The notes below the pieces were generated by a model, which saw nothing but the letters and a program-made list of their open reading frames with translations, was not told the origin of the DNA and searched no databases. Shown one piece after another: positions 9,337 through 18,752 of a DNA stretch of 64,000 nt. Position 1 is the first letter of the stretch; every line of letters begins with the position of its first letter. This stretch comes from Candidatus Heimdallarchaeota archaeon (GTDB lineage Archaea > Asgardarchaeota > Heimdallarchaeia > Heimdallarchaeales > Kariarchaeaceae). A program made the translations under genes and the position numbers. The DNA lies in assembly GCA_026702845.1 (NCBI GenBank), contig JADCLS010000001.1:310001-374000 (forward strand), written 5' to 3'.

Positions 9337-10305
9337 ATGGAACCTTTCAAACATCAACCTAGTAATGATCATCCGGAATGGAATGAATCGTATTATTTCA
9401 TTTTTGAAGATAAAAACTCAAAACTCAAAGGAATGAGCAGACTTGGCATTAAACCTAATAAAGGAGAGGGTCAATCATTCTTCTTTCTGTTTTTACCTGA
9501 TGGTTCTGCTGCTGCAAGCTTTAATACTGTAGATTTACACCATCATGTGGAATCAGTAGGAGGAATTGGTCATCATCCTCATGATGACCATTGGGAGTAT
9601 AGATTTGAAGGGAAGATGATTCAAGTTGATAATCCTGAGCTTGTAGCCAGGGCTCAACAGGATCCCAGTGTGATCCGATCCATACTTGATATAGAAATAT
9701 CTTTTTCCTTCCACCCAATTAGTGAAGTCTACGAATACAGTAAATACATGACCGAGGAATCACGAGAATTGGGTAAAAAGGCAGGAGATATGCACTGGGA
9801 ACAGATTGGATTATCTTCTGGTAGAATAAAGGTACATGATACAGAATATGTGATAAGTCAGGCCATGAGTCAACGAGATCATACTTATGGGATTCGTGAT
9901 TGGACTGGAATTGGTAATTGGTTGTATTATGTCATCTGGTTTAACAAAAATTTGGCAATCAATCCAGCTGCAATCATAGCTAGTGATGGGAAAATGTCTA
10001 CTGGGGGTTTTATTTTTAAAGATGGTAAGAATGTTCCTCTTAAAAGTATAAGAATCGTGGATCAGCAATTCAGGGAGGATGGAATTTATCCAGTATCTAG
10101 CCATCTCCTCATCCATGATATTCAGGATAATAAATACGAATTAAAGGGTTTTGTCAATTCTCTAATACCCGTACCATTTAAAGATGAAGGGGGAATCTCA
10201 ATCTTAATCCAAGCTTTTGGAGATTTTGAGCTTAATGGTATATCTGGGGGATATGGTTCATTTGAAACCCTACGAAAAATTCCTACGATCCAACCAAATA
10301 ATTAG
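9337..10305 (+). CDS. Lipocalin-like (AttH/DUF7064-7065-type) protein, partner of the dikinase-like gene
   Basis: 322 aa, no signal peptide or membrane segment. It is beta-rich, opening with HPEWNESYYFIFEDK and ending in a second beta-rich half (YVISQAMSQRDHTYGIRDWTGIGNW). This pattern recalls the two-lobed calycin-like families that include AttH/CrtC and DUF7064/7065 proteins, often hydratases or binders of hydrophobic compounds. Assignment is by pattern memory and moderate. It starts 6 nt after the dikinase-like gene, so the two are almost surely cotranscribed and may act on the same hydrophobic compound. A 14-nt perfect palindrome (10302-10315) covers its stop codon. Confidence 0.6.
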   Translation: MEPFKHQPSNDHPEWNESYYFIFEDKNSKLKGMSRLGIKPNKGEGQSFFFLFLPDGSAAASFNTVDLHHHVESVGGIGHHPHDDHWEYRFEGKMIQVDNPELVARAQQDPSVIRSILDIEISFSFHPISEVYEYSKYMTEESRELGKKAGDMHWEQIGLSSGRIKVHDTEYVISQAMSQRDHTYGIRDWTGIGNWLYYVIWFNKNLAINPAAIIASDGKMSTGGFIFKDGKNVPLKSIRIVDQQFREDGIYPVSSHLLIHDIQDNKYELKGFVNSLIPVPFKDEGGISILIQAFGDFELNGISGGYGSFETLRKIPTIQPNN

Positions 10306-10315
10306 AAATTTCTAA
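10302..10315. repeat. Perfect 14-bp palindrome at the end of the lipocalin-like gene
   Basis: TTAGAAATTTCTAA reads the same on both strands and includes the stop codon. It is AT-rich, so it could be chance or part of a terminator or operator. Confidence 0.45.
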
Positions 10316-10568
10316 ACCTTAATTATTCATTGTCAAATGCTAATAGTTATCATTTTTAAAAACTGCATACAATTATTCTCTGCCTACAATACAGAATCGG
10401 TCAATTTGGCGCTGATACTTTCGAAATCAATTATTTTGGATAAATAAATTAAGGCTAGATTATCATGTTTTCAGATATGCAAGGAGGCATATTTTATTTG
10501 AAAAATGTAGTTTGTATACAGTTTATTATTTGAATAATATTTTTATTCAGATACTGGTACATTCTCTC

Positions 10569-11651
10569 ATGGCTAAAAAACCTAAATGCTTTGAATGTAA
10601 TGGAGCTATGAAAAGGATTTACCAGAGAACAGGGTCTAGGGGGATCACCCAAGCTATTAATCACTGGTGGTATTGTGGAAATTGCGATCATATGCAAATA
10701 GATCCAATACTAATTAGTAAGAAGAAGGATGAATACCTTCATCCTGATGCAGCGGATAAATTTCCAAAAATTGCCCGAGTGATGCAGGAATACTCCAAAA
10801 AGCAATATAAAGTTCGAGATGCTTTATCTATTTATACCAATCTTATCAAACAGGAACAAGAGATTCAGGATATGGAGAAGAGACGAAATATCCTAAAATA
10901 TCGCTCGCTATTGAAAAAACGATACGTTATCAAACGCAAAGAGGCGATTGCATTTTGGCATTGTGCAGCATGTAATGTCCACATTCGCTTAACACCAGAT
11001 GAATCACTTTCAGATGAAAAACCTGAACAACCTCTTCATTGTGAGAAGATGATGAAATTAGGGATCTTATCTGCAGCTGATTATCATAAGTTGGAAAGAG
11101 AACAGATGATCAATGATATTATCTCACTGTGTAATGATGGAAAATTTGAGGAAGCAGGGATGACCTTTGTTGATCTCACACTTGCTTATTTATTGGGTTA
11201 TAATTCATATGGGATTCAAAAACAATTACTCGAAATGAAACCACTCTTCAATCTTAAGGACACAGAATTTGTGAATACTTGGGGATATCATACTGTAGTT
11301 GGGATATTTAATACATTCCAAGAAGATGATATTGCTATGAGGGAGAACCCATTATTAGATAGGGCCAGTTTTATCTATATCACTCCAATAATCAGACCAC
11401 AAGAGAAGACAGCCCGTTTATTGGATAAAATATTTGATGATTTAATCTTGTATTTATCTGTAAAGGCCCCGCATCTCATACCAAGATATAGGTTGAAGAC
11501 ATCGAAAATAATCTCATTTATGGAGGATTGGAGCAGAATTCTAGAATTAAGGAAAACAGGAGGATTAAGTGCTAATCCTACACTCGCACAATTATCATAC
11601 ATTGATAAAATGCCCAAAAAACTTTTTCATCCTTCACTTTACATGTTGTAA
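10569..11651 (+). CDS. Zinc-ribbon protein of unknown function
   Basis: 360 aa from ATG 10569 (a longer frame up to 10512 adds a non-conserved hydrophobic-looking segment). A zinc ribbon opens the protein: Cys7, Cys10, Cys36, Cys39, with aromatic NHWWYCGNC. A charged helical stretch and a second metal-like motif follow (FWHCAACNVH ... PLHCEKMMKLG). The C-terminal 200 residues are helical without known motifs. It could bind nucleic acid or act as a scaffold, but I do not recognise the family. It precedes the PEP carboxylase gene by 143 nt; no functional link is evident. Confidence 0.7.
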   Translation: MAKKPKCFECNGAMKRIYQRTGSRGITQAINHWWYCGNCDHMQIDPILISKKKDEYLHPDAADKFPKIARVMQEYSKKQYKVRDALSIYTNLIKQEQEIQDMEKRRNILKYRSLLKKRYVIKRKEAIAFWHCAACNVHIRLTPDESLSDEKPEQPLHCEKMMKLGILSAADYHKLEREQMINDIISLCNDGKFEEAGMTFVDLTLAYLLGYNSYGIQKQLLEMKPLFNLKDTEFVNTWGYHTVVGIFNTFQEDDIAMRENPLLDRASFIYITPIIRPQEKTARLLDKIFDDLILYLSVKAPHLIPRYRLKTSKIISFMEDWSRILELRKTGGLSANPTLAQLSYIDKMPKKLFHPSLYML

Positions 11652-11794
11652 TTATTACTATTAATTCATAATACATTTTCACAATCGATTGCTATTTGTA
11701 TATATGGCAGAAAAAGAGAAAAAACAGTAATTTACATTTACAAACATACCAACACTATAATATTGTACCATCAAGCATATACTGGTTGAATAAG

Positions 11795-14653
11795 ATGAGT
11801 AGTATGGATAAATTAGAATTAACAAAAAAAATTCTGTCTCCAACGATCAATTTACTAGGAAATATTTTGGGAGAGGTAATAATTGAACAGGCTGGAGAAG
11901 AATATTTTGAATTAGAGGAACATATAAGGAAGTTATCAAAACAATTTAGGGAGCAAGATGATATAGTAGCATTGGATAAACTTGAAGAGATAATCAATTC
12001 ACTGGCAGATACACAACGATCAGTAATAATCAAAGCTTTTAGCATATTTTTTCAATTAGTAAATCTGGCAGAAGAGGATTACAAAATACATCTGACACAA
12101 GATTACACAAATGAAAAAGAACTCCAGGATACAATTCTATCTGCATTGAAATATGCAAAATCAATGGGTATAAATAGAGATAGCCTTTTGACTTTACTCG
12201 ATCAATTGAAATTTAAATTAGTCTGGACTGCTCACCCTACTGAAGCACGTAGGCTAACCAAGTTAATCAAATTACGTGAAATATATCAAATCATCGAGAA
12301 AATGGAACAAGAAGTAGAGGGATCTATTGATTACAAAATCTTTCGAGAAAAACTAAAAGTGCTCGTAACATTAATGTGGCAAACTGATGATCTCAGAGAA
12401 GAAAAAGTAGATATTCTTGATGAGGTCCGGACAAATCTGTTTTATTTTGATAAAACCATTTTCGATGTTCTTCCAAAAATTATCCAAGAAATAAATCTCT
12501 CTATCAATGAAATATTCCCCAGTCAAGAAAAAATCGATGTAATACCAATATTTTTGGAATTTGGTTCTTGGGTAGGTGGAGATAGAGATGGTCATCCGGG
12601 AGTTACCTCAAATGTAACTATTCAAACGTTACTTCTTCATAAAAGATTGTGTTTAAGAAAATATATTGAAGATACTTCTTTTCTTATTCAAGAACTTTCA
12701 TCATCTACGAATCAAATTACTGTATCAGATAAGCTGAAAGATAGCATAGCTATGGATGCTATCAACTTTTCTGATTTCACCGAGCGAACCAAACAACTAA
12801 ATAAATTTGAATTATATAGGAAAAAGTTGGATTATATTCAGCTTAAATTACGCAACACACTGGAGCATGTAGAAAAGACCGCTGTCAATTTTGGTATGGG
12901 TAGAACTCTTGTAGGTTCTTCTCACAGTGGATTGAACATGAAATTGGAGAAGGAAAATTATTATTTTCGATCGAATGACTTTTTAGAAGATTTACAGTTT
13001 ATAGATATATCCCTTAGAGAAAACAAAGGGGGTATAATTGCCAATGGATACCTATCTACTCTCATTAACAAAGTTCGAATTTTTGGATTTCATTTAGCCC
13101 CTCTTGATCTTCGTCAGCACACTAGGGTCCATCATCAAGCAATTTCAGAGATATTTGAATCAATAGGTATTGGGTTTCAAGTAAATCGACAGGAAAAAAT
13201 AGATCTGGTTTTGCGGGAATTACTTAATCCACGGCCTTTAGGTGTCGAAAATATATTGAAATCTTTAGGTTCAGAAACAAGAGAGTTATTAACTACATTA
13301 AAAATAATTTTGGAATCATTGAATCATATCTCTCCTCGTGCAATTCAATCTTATATAATTTCAATGACACAGGATGAGTTAGATGTGTACATTCTACTAC
13401 TAATGTTCAAAGAGATGAACCTAATAGAAGTAAAGAACAACACGATTTGTAAGGCATGTTTAGATGTTGTTCCGTTATTTGAGACCAAGGAGGATTTGGA
13501 GAATGCTCCAAATGTGTTACGGAGAATGTTGAATCAATCCTTATATCGGTCAATGATCGAACAACGAGGAAATATTCAAGAAATAATGATTGGTTATTCA
13601 GATAGTACGAAGGATGTTGGATATCTTCAATCCAATTATCGATTAATCACCGCTCAGCAAGAATTCGTTAATGTGGCAAATGAATTTGGTATAAAGCTTA
13701 GAATATTCCATGGTAGAGGGGGTAGTATTTCTAGAGGCGGAGGACCAACACATAAATCTATATTAGCTCAACCTCCAGGAACTCTTTTCAACATGAAAAT
13801 CACTGAACAAGGAGAGGTGATAGGAGCAAATTATTCCAATCCAAAAATTGCTCATCGACACTTGGAGCAAATAATTTCTGCCATGATCCGACGTTCAGTG
13901 CGAGATACAGTTCTTGAACCAAAAAATAACCCCTCCTTTCCTAATCAATCTTACCTAAAAGAATTTGAGGATATTGCTGAATTAGCAAGAGTGCGATATG
14001 AAGACATGGTTAAAAATAATTCCAATTTTATCAAATTTTATCTGGAATTCACTCCCTTAGATATCATAGAACGGGCCACCATTGGATCTCGCCCTAGTCG
14101 TCGATCAACTGGTGATGTATCAGATATCAGTGCACTTAGGGCTATACCTTGGATCTTTTCATGGATGCAAACCAGATTAATCTTCACTACATATTATGGT
14201 GTAGGTACTGCATTTACCCAATATATGGAATCAAATGGCATTGAACCTTTACAGGAATTATATAAAAATTGGCCATATTTTACAACTTTAGTAGATAATC
14301 TCCAGATGTTGTTATTAAAGGTTGATTTACCCATAGCATCCAAATATTTGAATCTCGTGGAGTATGATTCATTAAAAGAGATATTTGATGATATTAAGGG
14401 AGAATATCTCAAAACCTGTAATGCAGTAATGCAAATTGCTAATATCAGCAGTATTTTAGAGAATTCTCCCGATATACAATTATCTATATTGAGAAGAAAC
14501 CCTTATATTGATGCCTTAAGTCTTATTCAAGTCAATTTACTTGCCCAATGGAGAGAACTGGGAAGACCCGAATCTCTCGGTCCAAGTAGTTTGCAACGTG
14601 CACTTTTACAAACTATCAATGGTATAGCTGCTGGATTAAGAAATACTGGTTAG
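11795..14653 (+). CDS. ppc: Phosphoenolpyruvate carboxylase, bacterial type
   Basis: 952 aa from ATG 11795, the length of bacterial and plant PEPC and about twice that of the archaeal PepcA type. Catalytic motifs are intact: VWTAHPTEARR (His147), GSWVGGDRDGHPGVT, FHGRGGSISRGGGP (His639), IGSRPSRR, and the C-terminal NTG that closes the active site. It makes oxaloacetate from PEP and bicarbonate, refilling the TCA cycle and supplying aspartate (NadB in this window consumes aspartate). An upstream extension of 33 codons is not needed. Bacterial-type PEPC in an archaeon suggests old transfer; the base composition matches its neighbours. Confidence 0.95.
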   Translation: MSSMDKLELTKKILSPTINLLGNILGEVIIEQAGEEYFELEEHIRKLSKQFREQDDIVALDKLEEIINSLADTQRSVIIKAFSIFFQLVNLAEEDYKIHLTQDYTNEKELQDTILSALKYAKSMGINRDSLLTLLDQLKFKLVWTAHPTEARRLTKLIKLREIYQIIEKMEQEVEGSIDYKIFREKLKVLVTLMWQTDDLREEKVDILDEVRTNLFYFDKTIFDVLPKIIQEINLSINEIFPSQEKIDVIPIFLEFGSWVGGDRDGHPGVTSNVTIQTLLLHKRLCLRKYIEDTSFLIQELSSSTNQITVSDKLKDSIAMDAINFSDFTERTKQLNKFELYRKKLDYIQLKLRNTLEHVEKTAVNFGMGRTLVGSSHSGLNMKLEKENYYFRSNDFLEDLQFIDISLRENKGGIIANGYLSTLINKVRIFGFHLAPLDLRQHTRVHHQAISEIFESIGIGFQVNRQEKIDLVLRELLNPRPLGVENILKSLGSETRELLTTLKIILESLNHISPRAIQSYIISMTQDELDVYILLLMFKEMNLIEVKNNTICKACLDVVPLFETKEDLENAPNVLRRMLNQSLYRSMIEQRGNIQEIMIGYSDSTKDVGYLQSNYRLITAQQEFVNVANEFGIKLRIFHGRGGSISRGGGPTHKSILAQPPGTLFNMKITEQGEVIGANYSNPKIAHRHLEQIISAMIRRSVRDTVLEPKNNPSFPNQSYLKEFEDIAELARVRYEDMVKNNSNFIKFYLEFTPLDIIERATIGSRPSRRSTGDVSDISALRAIPWIFSWMQTRLIFTTYYGVGTAFTQYMESNGIEPLQELYKNWPYFTTLVDNLQMLLLKVDLPIASKYLNLVEYDSLKEIFDDIKGEYLKTCNAVMQIANISSILENSPDIQLSILRRNPYIDALSLIQVNLLAQWRELGRPESLGPSSLQRALLQTINGIAAGLRNTG

Positions 14654-14710
14654 AGAGCAATCGACTTTTTCTCAGTTAACCATAACTTTAAGCATATCAC
14701 TTGATTCTAT

Positions 14711-15625
14711 GTGTTTAAGGTGTCGGATTATCAAACTTTTTTGTTGATTGCTCTACTGATTTTTCTAATCTTTCCATTCATCCCTTTTTTACATGAGATA
14801 GTAAGGATTCCTCTAGGAATGATAGGTACATTTATGGGAAAACGTGGATGGTGGACCTTTCACCTCTTTTGGTTTATGAAGCCAAAGTACGTATTCTCTG
14901 ATAGTTTGGATAAGCTACGACAGGATATCCCTATCCAAGTCCAATCTGTTGATGATATTTTACCTACACTAAGAACTGGAGATCTAATTTTTGATGTAGG
15001 TTACAATACAAAGGGAATATATGTCGGCTTGAAATGGGGATCCAGTTCAATTGTAACTCATACTGGTTTCATTCATGTTATTGATGGAACTCCTTGGGTA
15101 CTTGAGGCAGTTCTGGAGGGAGTAAGGTATATTCCTGTTAGAGAAGCTCTAAAAATTTATAGTGCTGATATCATATTCATCAGGCGTTTGGAGGGTGACC
15201 CAGGAAAAATTGATGAAAAAATAATTTACAATTTTGCAGCTAAACATTTTGATGAGGTTCATAAGGCAAAATCTCTTTCTGGAGCTTGGGAGATGATCAA
15301 AGCAGCTATTGATCCAAAACTTCCTTTATCTGGTAAGGATTTCCTTAGGAATCATCGTCAACCTGGCTCTATGTTCTGCTCTGAATTGGTTGCAGATCTT
15401 TATATGAAATTAGGTATCATTCCTGATGATATTGAAGATGATTACCCAGATAGTAATGAATACATTCCACCAGATTTTACTACATTTTGCACAAAGAGAG
15501 GACAAGAGTATGAAATTTTAAATGATCTACCAAATGGTTTTAAATTATCAGAGGAAGTATTTATTCAATTTGACAGAAATGAGCTTATTAAAGAAGATCA
15601 ATCAATTTATTGGATTACTACCTGA
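14711..15625 (+). CDS. Membrane-anchored permuted papain-fold (NlpC/P60, YiiX-like) hydrolase
   Basis: 304 aa. One hydrophobic segment at about 8-28, then a domain beginning LRTGDLIFDVG. The order of catalytic-looking residues is permuted: His117 (VTHTGF) comes first, Cys223 (MFCSELVADLY) near the end, as in YiiX/YebB-type and LRAT-like members of the NlpC/P60 superfamily. Such enzymes are amidases, acyltransferases or thioesterases, some acting on lipids. Archaea lack murein, so a lipid or peptide substrate is more plausible. Starts 57 nt after ppc. Confidence 0.72.
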   Translation: MFKVSDYQTFLLIALLIFLIFPFIPFLHEIVRIPLGMIGTFMGKRGWWTFHLFWFMKPKYVFSDSLDKLRQDIPIQVQSVDDILPTLRTGDLIFDVGYNTKGIYVGLKWGSSSIVTHTGFIHVIDGTPWVLEAVLEGVRYIPVREALKIYSADIIFIRRLEGDPGKIDEKIIYNFAAKHFDEVHKAKSLSGAWEMIKAAIDPKLPLSGKDFLRNHRQPGSMFCSELVADLYMKLGIIPDDIEDDYPDSNEYIPPDFTTFCTKRGQEYEILNDLPNGFKLSEEVFIQFDRNELIKEDQSIYWITT

Positions 15626-15705
15626 GTATTCTCAATTCACAGAAATACATAATAAAATTAACCAAACTCTATCTAGGTCAGTGATAATCAGTGAATTAAT
15701 ATCAA

Positions 15706-15727
15706 ATGTCATTCAATTCAATGACAT
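15706..15727. repeat. Inverted repeat, 8-bp arms
   Basis: ATGTCATT, a 6-nt spacer and AATGACAT form a perfect hairpin or operator-like dyad in the gap between the convergent papain-fold and Fe-S protein genes. Its position after both genes fits a transcript-end structure better than an operator, although no long T-run follows. Confidence 0.5.
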
Positions 15728-15818
15728 ATATTTATCGTCATTCAAGCCACAAATTGTAAAATCTGCTATTGACAAGTAATTTGTGCTTCCTTATCCTCGA
15801 ATTCCTAGTAAATCCATC

Positions 15819-16697
15819 CTAAGATACATCAACAAGTGGTGAGAGATCATCAATTGCCTTTTTTACTGAGAAATTCATATCAATTGTCAGGGAAATAGCC
15901 TTTCGAGGACATACTTCCAGACATCGTCCACATCCTCTACAGTCTTGTGAGATATATGATTTCTTTTGGTGAATGGATATCGCATTAACAAAACATATTT
16001 CTGGTTCTGCACACTTTCCACAACCTGTACAAAGCTCCTCATTAACAAGTACTTCTACACCCGGAAGTTTAGTTACTTTATCACTTATTTGCCTGTCCAA
16101 TTGAGGAATCATTCTCCAGAGACAGCAACAGGAACAACAATGACAGATAGTCATGAGTTGATCTCCAGGAGTGGCCCCCAACCACATCACATCCAACTTA
16201 TTTCTACCAATTAGATTGACAAGACCATTGTCTGCTCCTCGTTGTAAATGATCCTTTGCCTCATCCTTACTAACTAAACGACCTAACGCAGGATTGATAT
16301 TTAATACTGCTTCACCTAGAAAAAGACAACCAATATTCTGATCATGATCCTTGCATTTGTTTGAACTTCTACAAATACAGGAATTCATTATCCATAACTT
16401 AGATGAGTTATCGATGAAGTGTTCTATAACCTTGGTGGGAAGAACAGTATCCTGCTTTGGTTCCAGTGTTTTATTCACTGAGATTGTCGTTGTTTTGGGC
16501 AAATAGTAAATTTTATCCTCATGAAAGAGTATTCTATCTATTACCCACCTTAACGGAGCAACATGAGTAAGCTTAGCAAGAGTAAACCTACCAGTGAATG
16601 TTTGTTTGATTAACTGAACTATCCAGAGTGGACGTCCCATAGCTGTTGTTAACTTTAATACTTGAATACTTTTATGGGAAATTCGCGGAATAATCAA
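15819..16697 (-). CDS. Iron-sulfur protein with two ferredoxin-type 4Fe-4S motifs and extra cysteine clusters
   Basis: 292 aa. The C-terminus has two 4Fe-4S motifs: Cys223, 226, 229 with Cys235, and Cys253, 256, 259 with Cys263 followed by Pro. Upstream lie two further cysteine groups: 107, 109, 115, 124 (NSCICRSSNKC...GC) and a very dense group at 185-192 (CHCCSCCC). No flavin or molybdopterin motif is visible. It may carry electrons or bind additional metal; similar ferredoxin-domain proteins with a CHCC-type centre exist in anaerobic archaea and bacteria but the role is unknown to me. Monocistronic as far as can be seen. Confidence 0.75.
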   Translation of the reverse strand: MIIPRISHKSIQVLKLTTAMGRPLWIVQLIKQTFTGRFTLAKLTHVAPLRWVIDRILFHEDKIYYLPKTTTISVNKTLEPKQDTVLPTKVIEHFIDNSSKLWIMNSCICRSSNKCKDHDQNIGCLFLGEAVLNINPALGRLVSKDEAKDHLQRGADNGLVNLIGRNKLDVMWLGATPGDQLMTICHCCSCCCLWRMIPQLDRQISDKVTKLPGVEVLVNEELCTGCGKCAEPEICFVNAISIHQKKSYISQDCRGCGRCLEVCPRKAISLTIDMNFSVKKAIDDLSPLVDVS

Positions 16698-16741
16698 TAA
16701 CTAATATTGATTGGATGCCTCAGGTTTATTTCGTTTTTCTA

Positions 16742-17107
16742 CTAGTATTCCTGTATTAACCCATCCTGATATATGGGTGTTGTATTTCCAAATTTCGTAC
16801 CTATATAAGCTGGAATCAATGCAAGTAAACCAAAAAATAAACTGATAAACATATAAAATGGTACCAAGAAAATGAGTAATCCTGAGAAAAGATTGGGATT
16901 ATTAGTAGTAGCATATCCATCAATTATAATCACACTGGTTCCTACGAATGGGCTCAGAAGGAGGATAATTTTATGGTAAGATCGAGGTTTGAATTTTCCG
17001 ATTAGAAATGCTAGTATCGCGACAGTTATAACAATTAGACCTATATTTGCCATAGTACTAATCATTATTTCGACTATATGAATTGCTTGGAGAGTAGCTA
17101 AATACAA
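16742..17107 (-). CDS. Small integral membrane protein, unknown
   Basis: 121 aa with three hydrophobic segments (about 20-37, 47-63 and 74-103, the last possibly a pair). The start is uncertain: TTG at 17107, or ATG at 17065 just before the first segment. It lies 44 nt upstream of the Fe-S protein gene on the same strand, so the two may be one transcript. No family recognised. Confidence 0.55.
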   Translation of the reverse strand: MYLATLQAIHIVEIMISTMANIGLIVITVAILAFLIGKFKPRSYHKIILLLSPFVGTSVIIIDGYATTNNPNLFSGLLIFLVPFYMFISLFFGLLALIPAYIGTKFGNTTPIYQDGLIQEY

Positions 17108-17226
17108 GTTCCAACTCTAGTAGTAGATTAGCCAATATTTAATTGCAAAACGCCGACCAATCGAAAATTACACACAATGGTTATATTTTCTCAAAGAAGA
17201 TATTATATATCCTCTAGGTGCAAATA

Positions 17227-18297
17227 ATGAGCAAAAAGATAAAGGACAAGACCTCTTTGGAAGAGCGAGAGGGAAGGCAAAAAATGAGCCTTGAGGAAAG
17301 AATTGAGCTACGGAAGAAGATCAACAGGGGAGAACTACCTGCAGATATTCTAAATACACCTGTAACAAAATCAAGTTCGTATTTTTCTAATAACATAGAA
17401 AATCCAGAGTCACGAGTAAGCTTGAAAGAAAGGTTGGAATCTAAAAAAACCTTCATTCGAGAAAAAAAGAAAGAGCACACTTCAGGGATAGATCTATCTG
17501 AAGATGAGGTGCAGGTATTGGATCAAATTTTTGACGATTTAAGAAATCAAGGTATTCTTGTTGACGGTTATAGACGTAATTATTTGTATAGGGTGATTAA
17601 ACGTAGAATGAGTATAAAAAAATTGGTCGAACTTACTCAATATAAATCATTTATCAAGAATAACACACAAGAGATAGAGAAATTTCAAGAGATTATCAGT
17701 ATTAACGTAACAAGATTTTTTCGTGATAGACAGGTTTGGGACTATATCGAAAAATTTGTTTTATTAGAACTACTTGAACATGGACAGAATCACCTCAATA
17801 TTTGGTCTGCTGGTTGCGCAGAAGGAGCAGAGGCCTATACAACTTCTATAATGCTACATCGTTTTCTCAAGAAAACCGGAAATTCTATTGGATTTAGCAT
17901 ACAGGCGACAGATATCAATACTTCATTACTTGATAAAGGAAGAAAGGGAAGTTATAATCAGAAATTATTGAATGAATGTACTGCGAATGAGATAAAGGAA
18001 TGTTTTAACCTAAATGATAGTGACTATGCGATTAAACAACATTTCAAGGCAAATGTTACGTTTTCCATTTTGGATTTAATCGAAAATGAATATCCAAATA
18101 ATCAAGATTTAATCTTTTGTAGAAATGTCTTGATTTACATTGATAAAAATGCACAAAAGGTAATGTTCGATAAGTTCTACAAAGCATTGAGAGTGGGTGG
18201 ATTCCTTGTACTAGGAATGTCTGAAGGAATATTTTACCCCCCCGATAATATTAGCAAATTTTCAAAGAAATTTCGAATATACCGAAGGATGTACTGA
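17227..18297 (+). CDS. cheR: CheR-type SAM-dependent methyltransferase with charged N-terminal extension
   Basis: 356 aa from ATG 17227, placed 6 nt after the SD AGGTG. Residues 1 to about 90 are a charged, low-complexity extension containing repeated SLEER/SLKER segments. From about 95 comes the helical CheR N-domain (YRRNYLYRVIKRRM), then FFRDRQVW, the SAM motif IWSAGCAEGAEAYTT, DLIFCRNVLIYID and GGFLVLGMSEGIF. CheR methylates glutamates of chemoreceptors. No cheA, cheB or canonical receptor is in the window, so the target is open: a distant chemotaxis operon or another helical protein. Confidence 0.88.
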   Translation: MSKKIKDKTSLEEREGRQKMSLEERIELRKKINRGELPADILNTPVTKSSSYFSNNIENPESRVSLKERLESKKTFIREKKKEHTSGIDLSEDEVQVLDQIFDDLRNQGILVDGYRRNYLYRVIKRRMSIKKLVELTQYKSFIKNNTQEIEKFQEIISINVTRFFRDRQVWDYIEKFVLLELLEHGQNHLNIWSAGCAEGAEAYTTSIMLHRFLKKTGNSIGFSIQATDINTSLLDKGRKGSYNQKLLNECTANEIKECFNLNDSDYAIKQHFKANVTFSILDLIENEYPNNQDLIFCRNVLIYIDKNAQKVMFDKFYKALRVGGFLVLGMSEGIFYPPDNISKFSKKFRIYRRMY

Positions 18298-18367
18298 GGA
18301 TGAAAAGCAAATAAATGTTGATTTACATAAAAGAACCTATTTATTGTAATAATCCATTTACACATGT

Positions 18368-18691
18368 ATGGATAATGATCAAGTTATTGCAGATATTATG
18401 ATCAATCTTATAGAAACCGCACATCGAGATGGCTATCTTAGTGAGGATGAGAAAGCAATACTTGATTCTATTGAGAATTCACTTGCCTTTTACAAGCAAG
18501 CTCTTGATGATGCAACTGAGGATGGAAAGATAACTAAGGCTGAACATGAGCACTTGCAAAAAATCAAGGATATTGTCATTAATGCAGCGACATTAGTTGC
18601 TGAGCGATCTGATAATGAGATAACATCTGAAGAGATGAATCTGCTCATTGGTGCCATGGTTAGTATCAAAGTACCAAAAGCAACTGAATAA
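18368..18691 (+). CDS. TerB-like helical protein with EF-hand-like acidic loops
   Basis: 107 aa, all-alpha, soluble. Three loops follow one pattern (RDGYLSEDE, EDGKITKAE, SDNEITSEE), with Asp/Gly, a hydrophobic residue, Ser/Thr and Glu as in TerB-type or calcium-binding helix-loop-helix units, though canonical DxDxDG is lacking. It aligns along almost its whole length, with one gap, to the C-terminal third of the PRC-barrel protein at 30304, so the two are paralogous domains. Starts 70 nt after cheR; function unknown. Confidence 0.7.
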   Translation: MDNDQVIADIMINLIETAHRDGYLSEDEKAILDSIENSLAFYKQALDDATEDGKITKAEHEHLQKIKDIVINAATLVAERSDNEITSEEMNLLIGAMVSIKVPKATE

Positions 18692-18752
18692 TACTAGGAA
18701 CATGATCAACGTATCACCTAGCAATTAATATTATTCTTGCGCACAATTGTTT

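Noticed and set aside
15522..15779. 85-codon plus-strand open frame after the papain-fold gene
   Set aside because: Its first part overlaps the gene out of frame, it is AT-rich, has no SD and no recognisable family.
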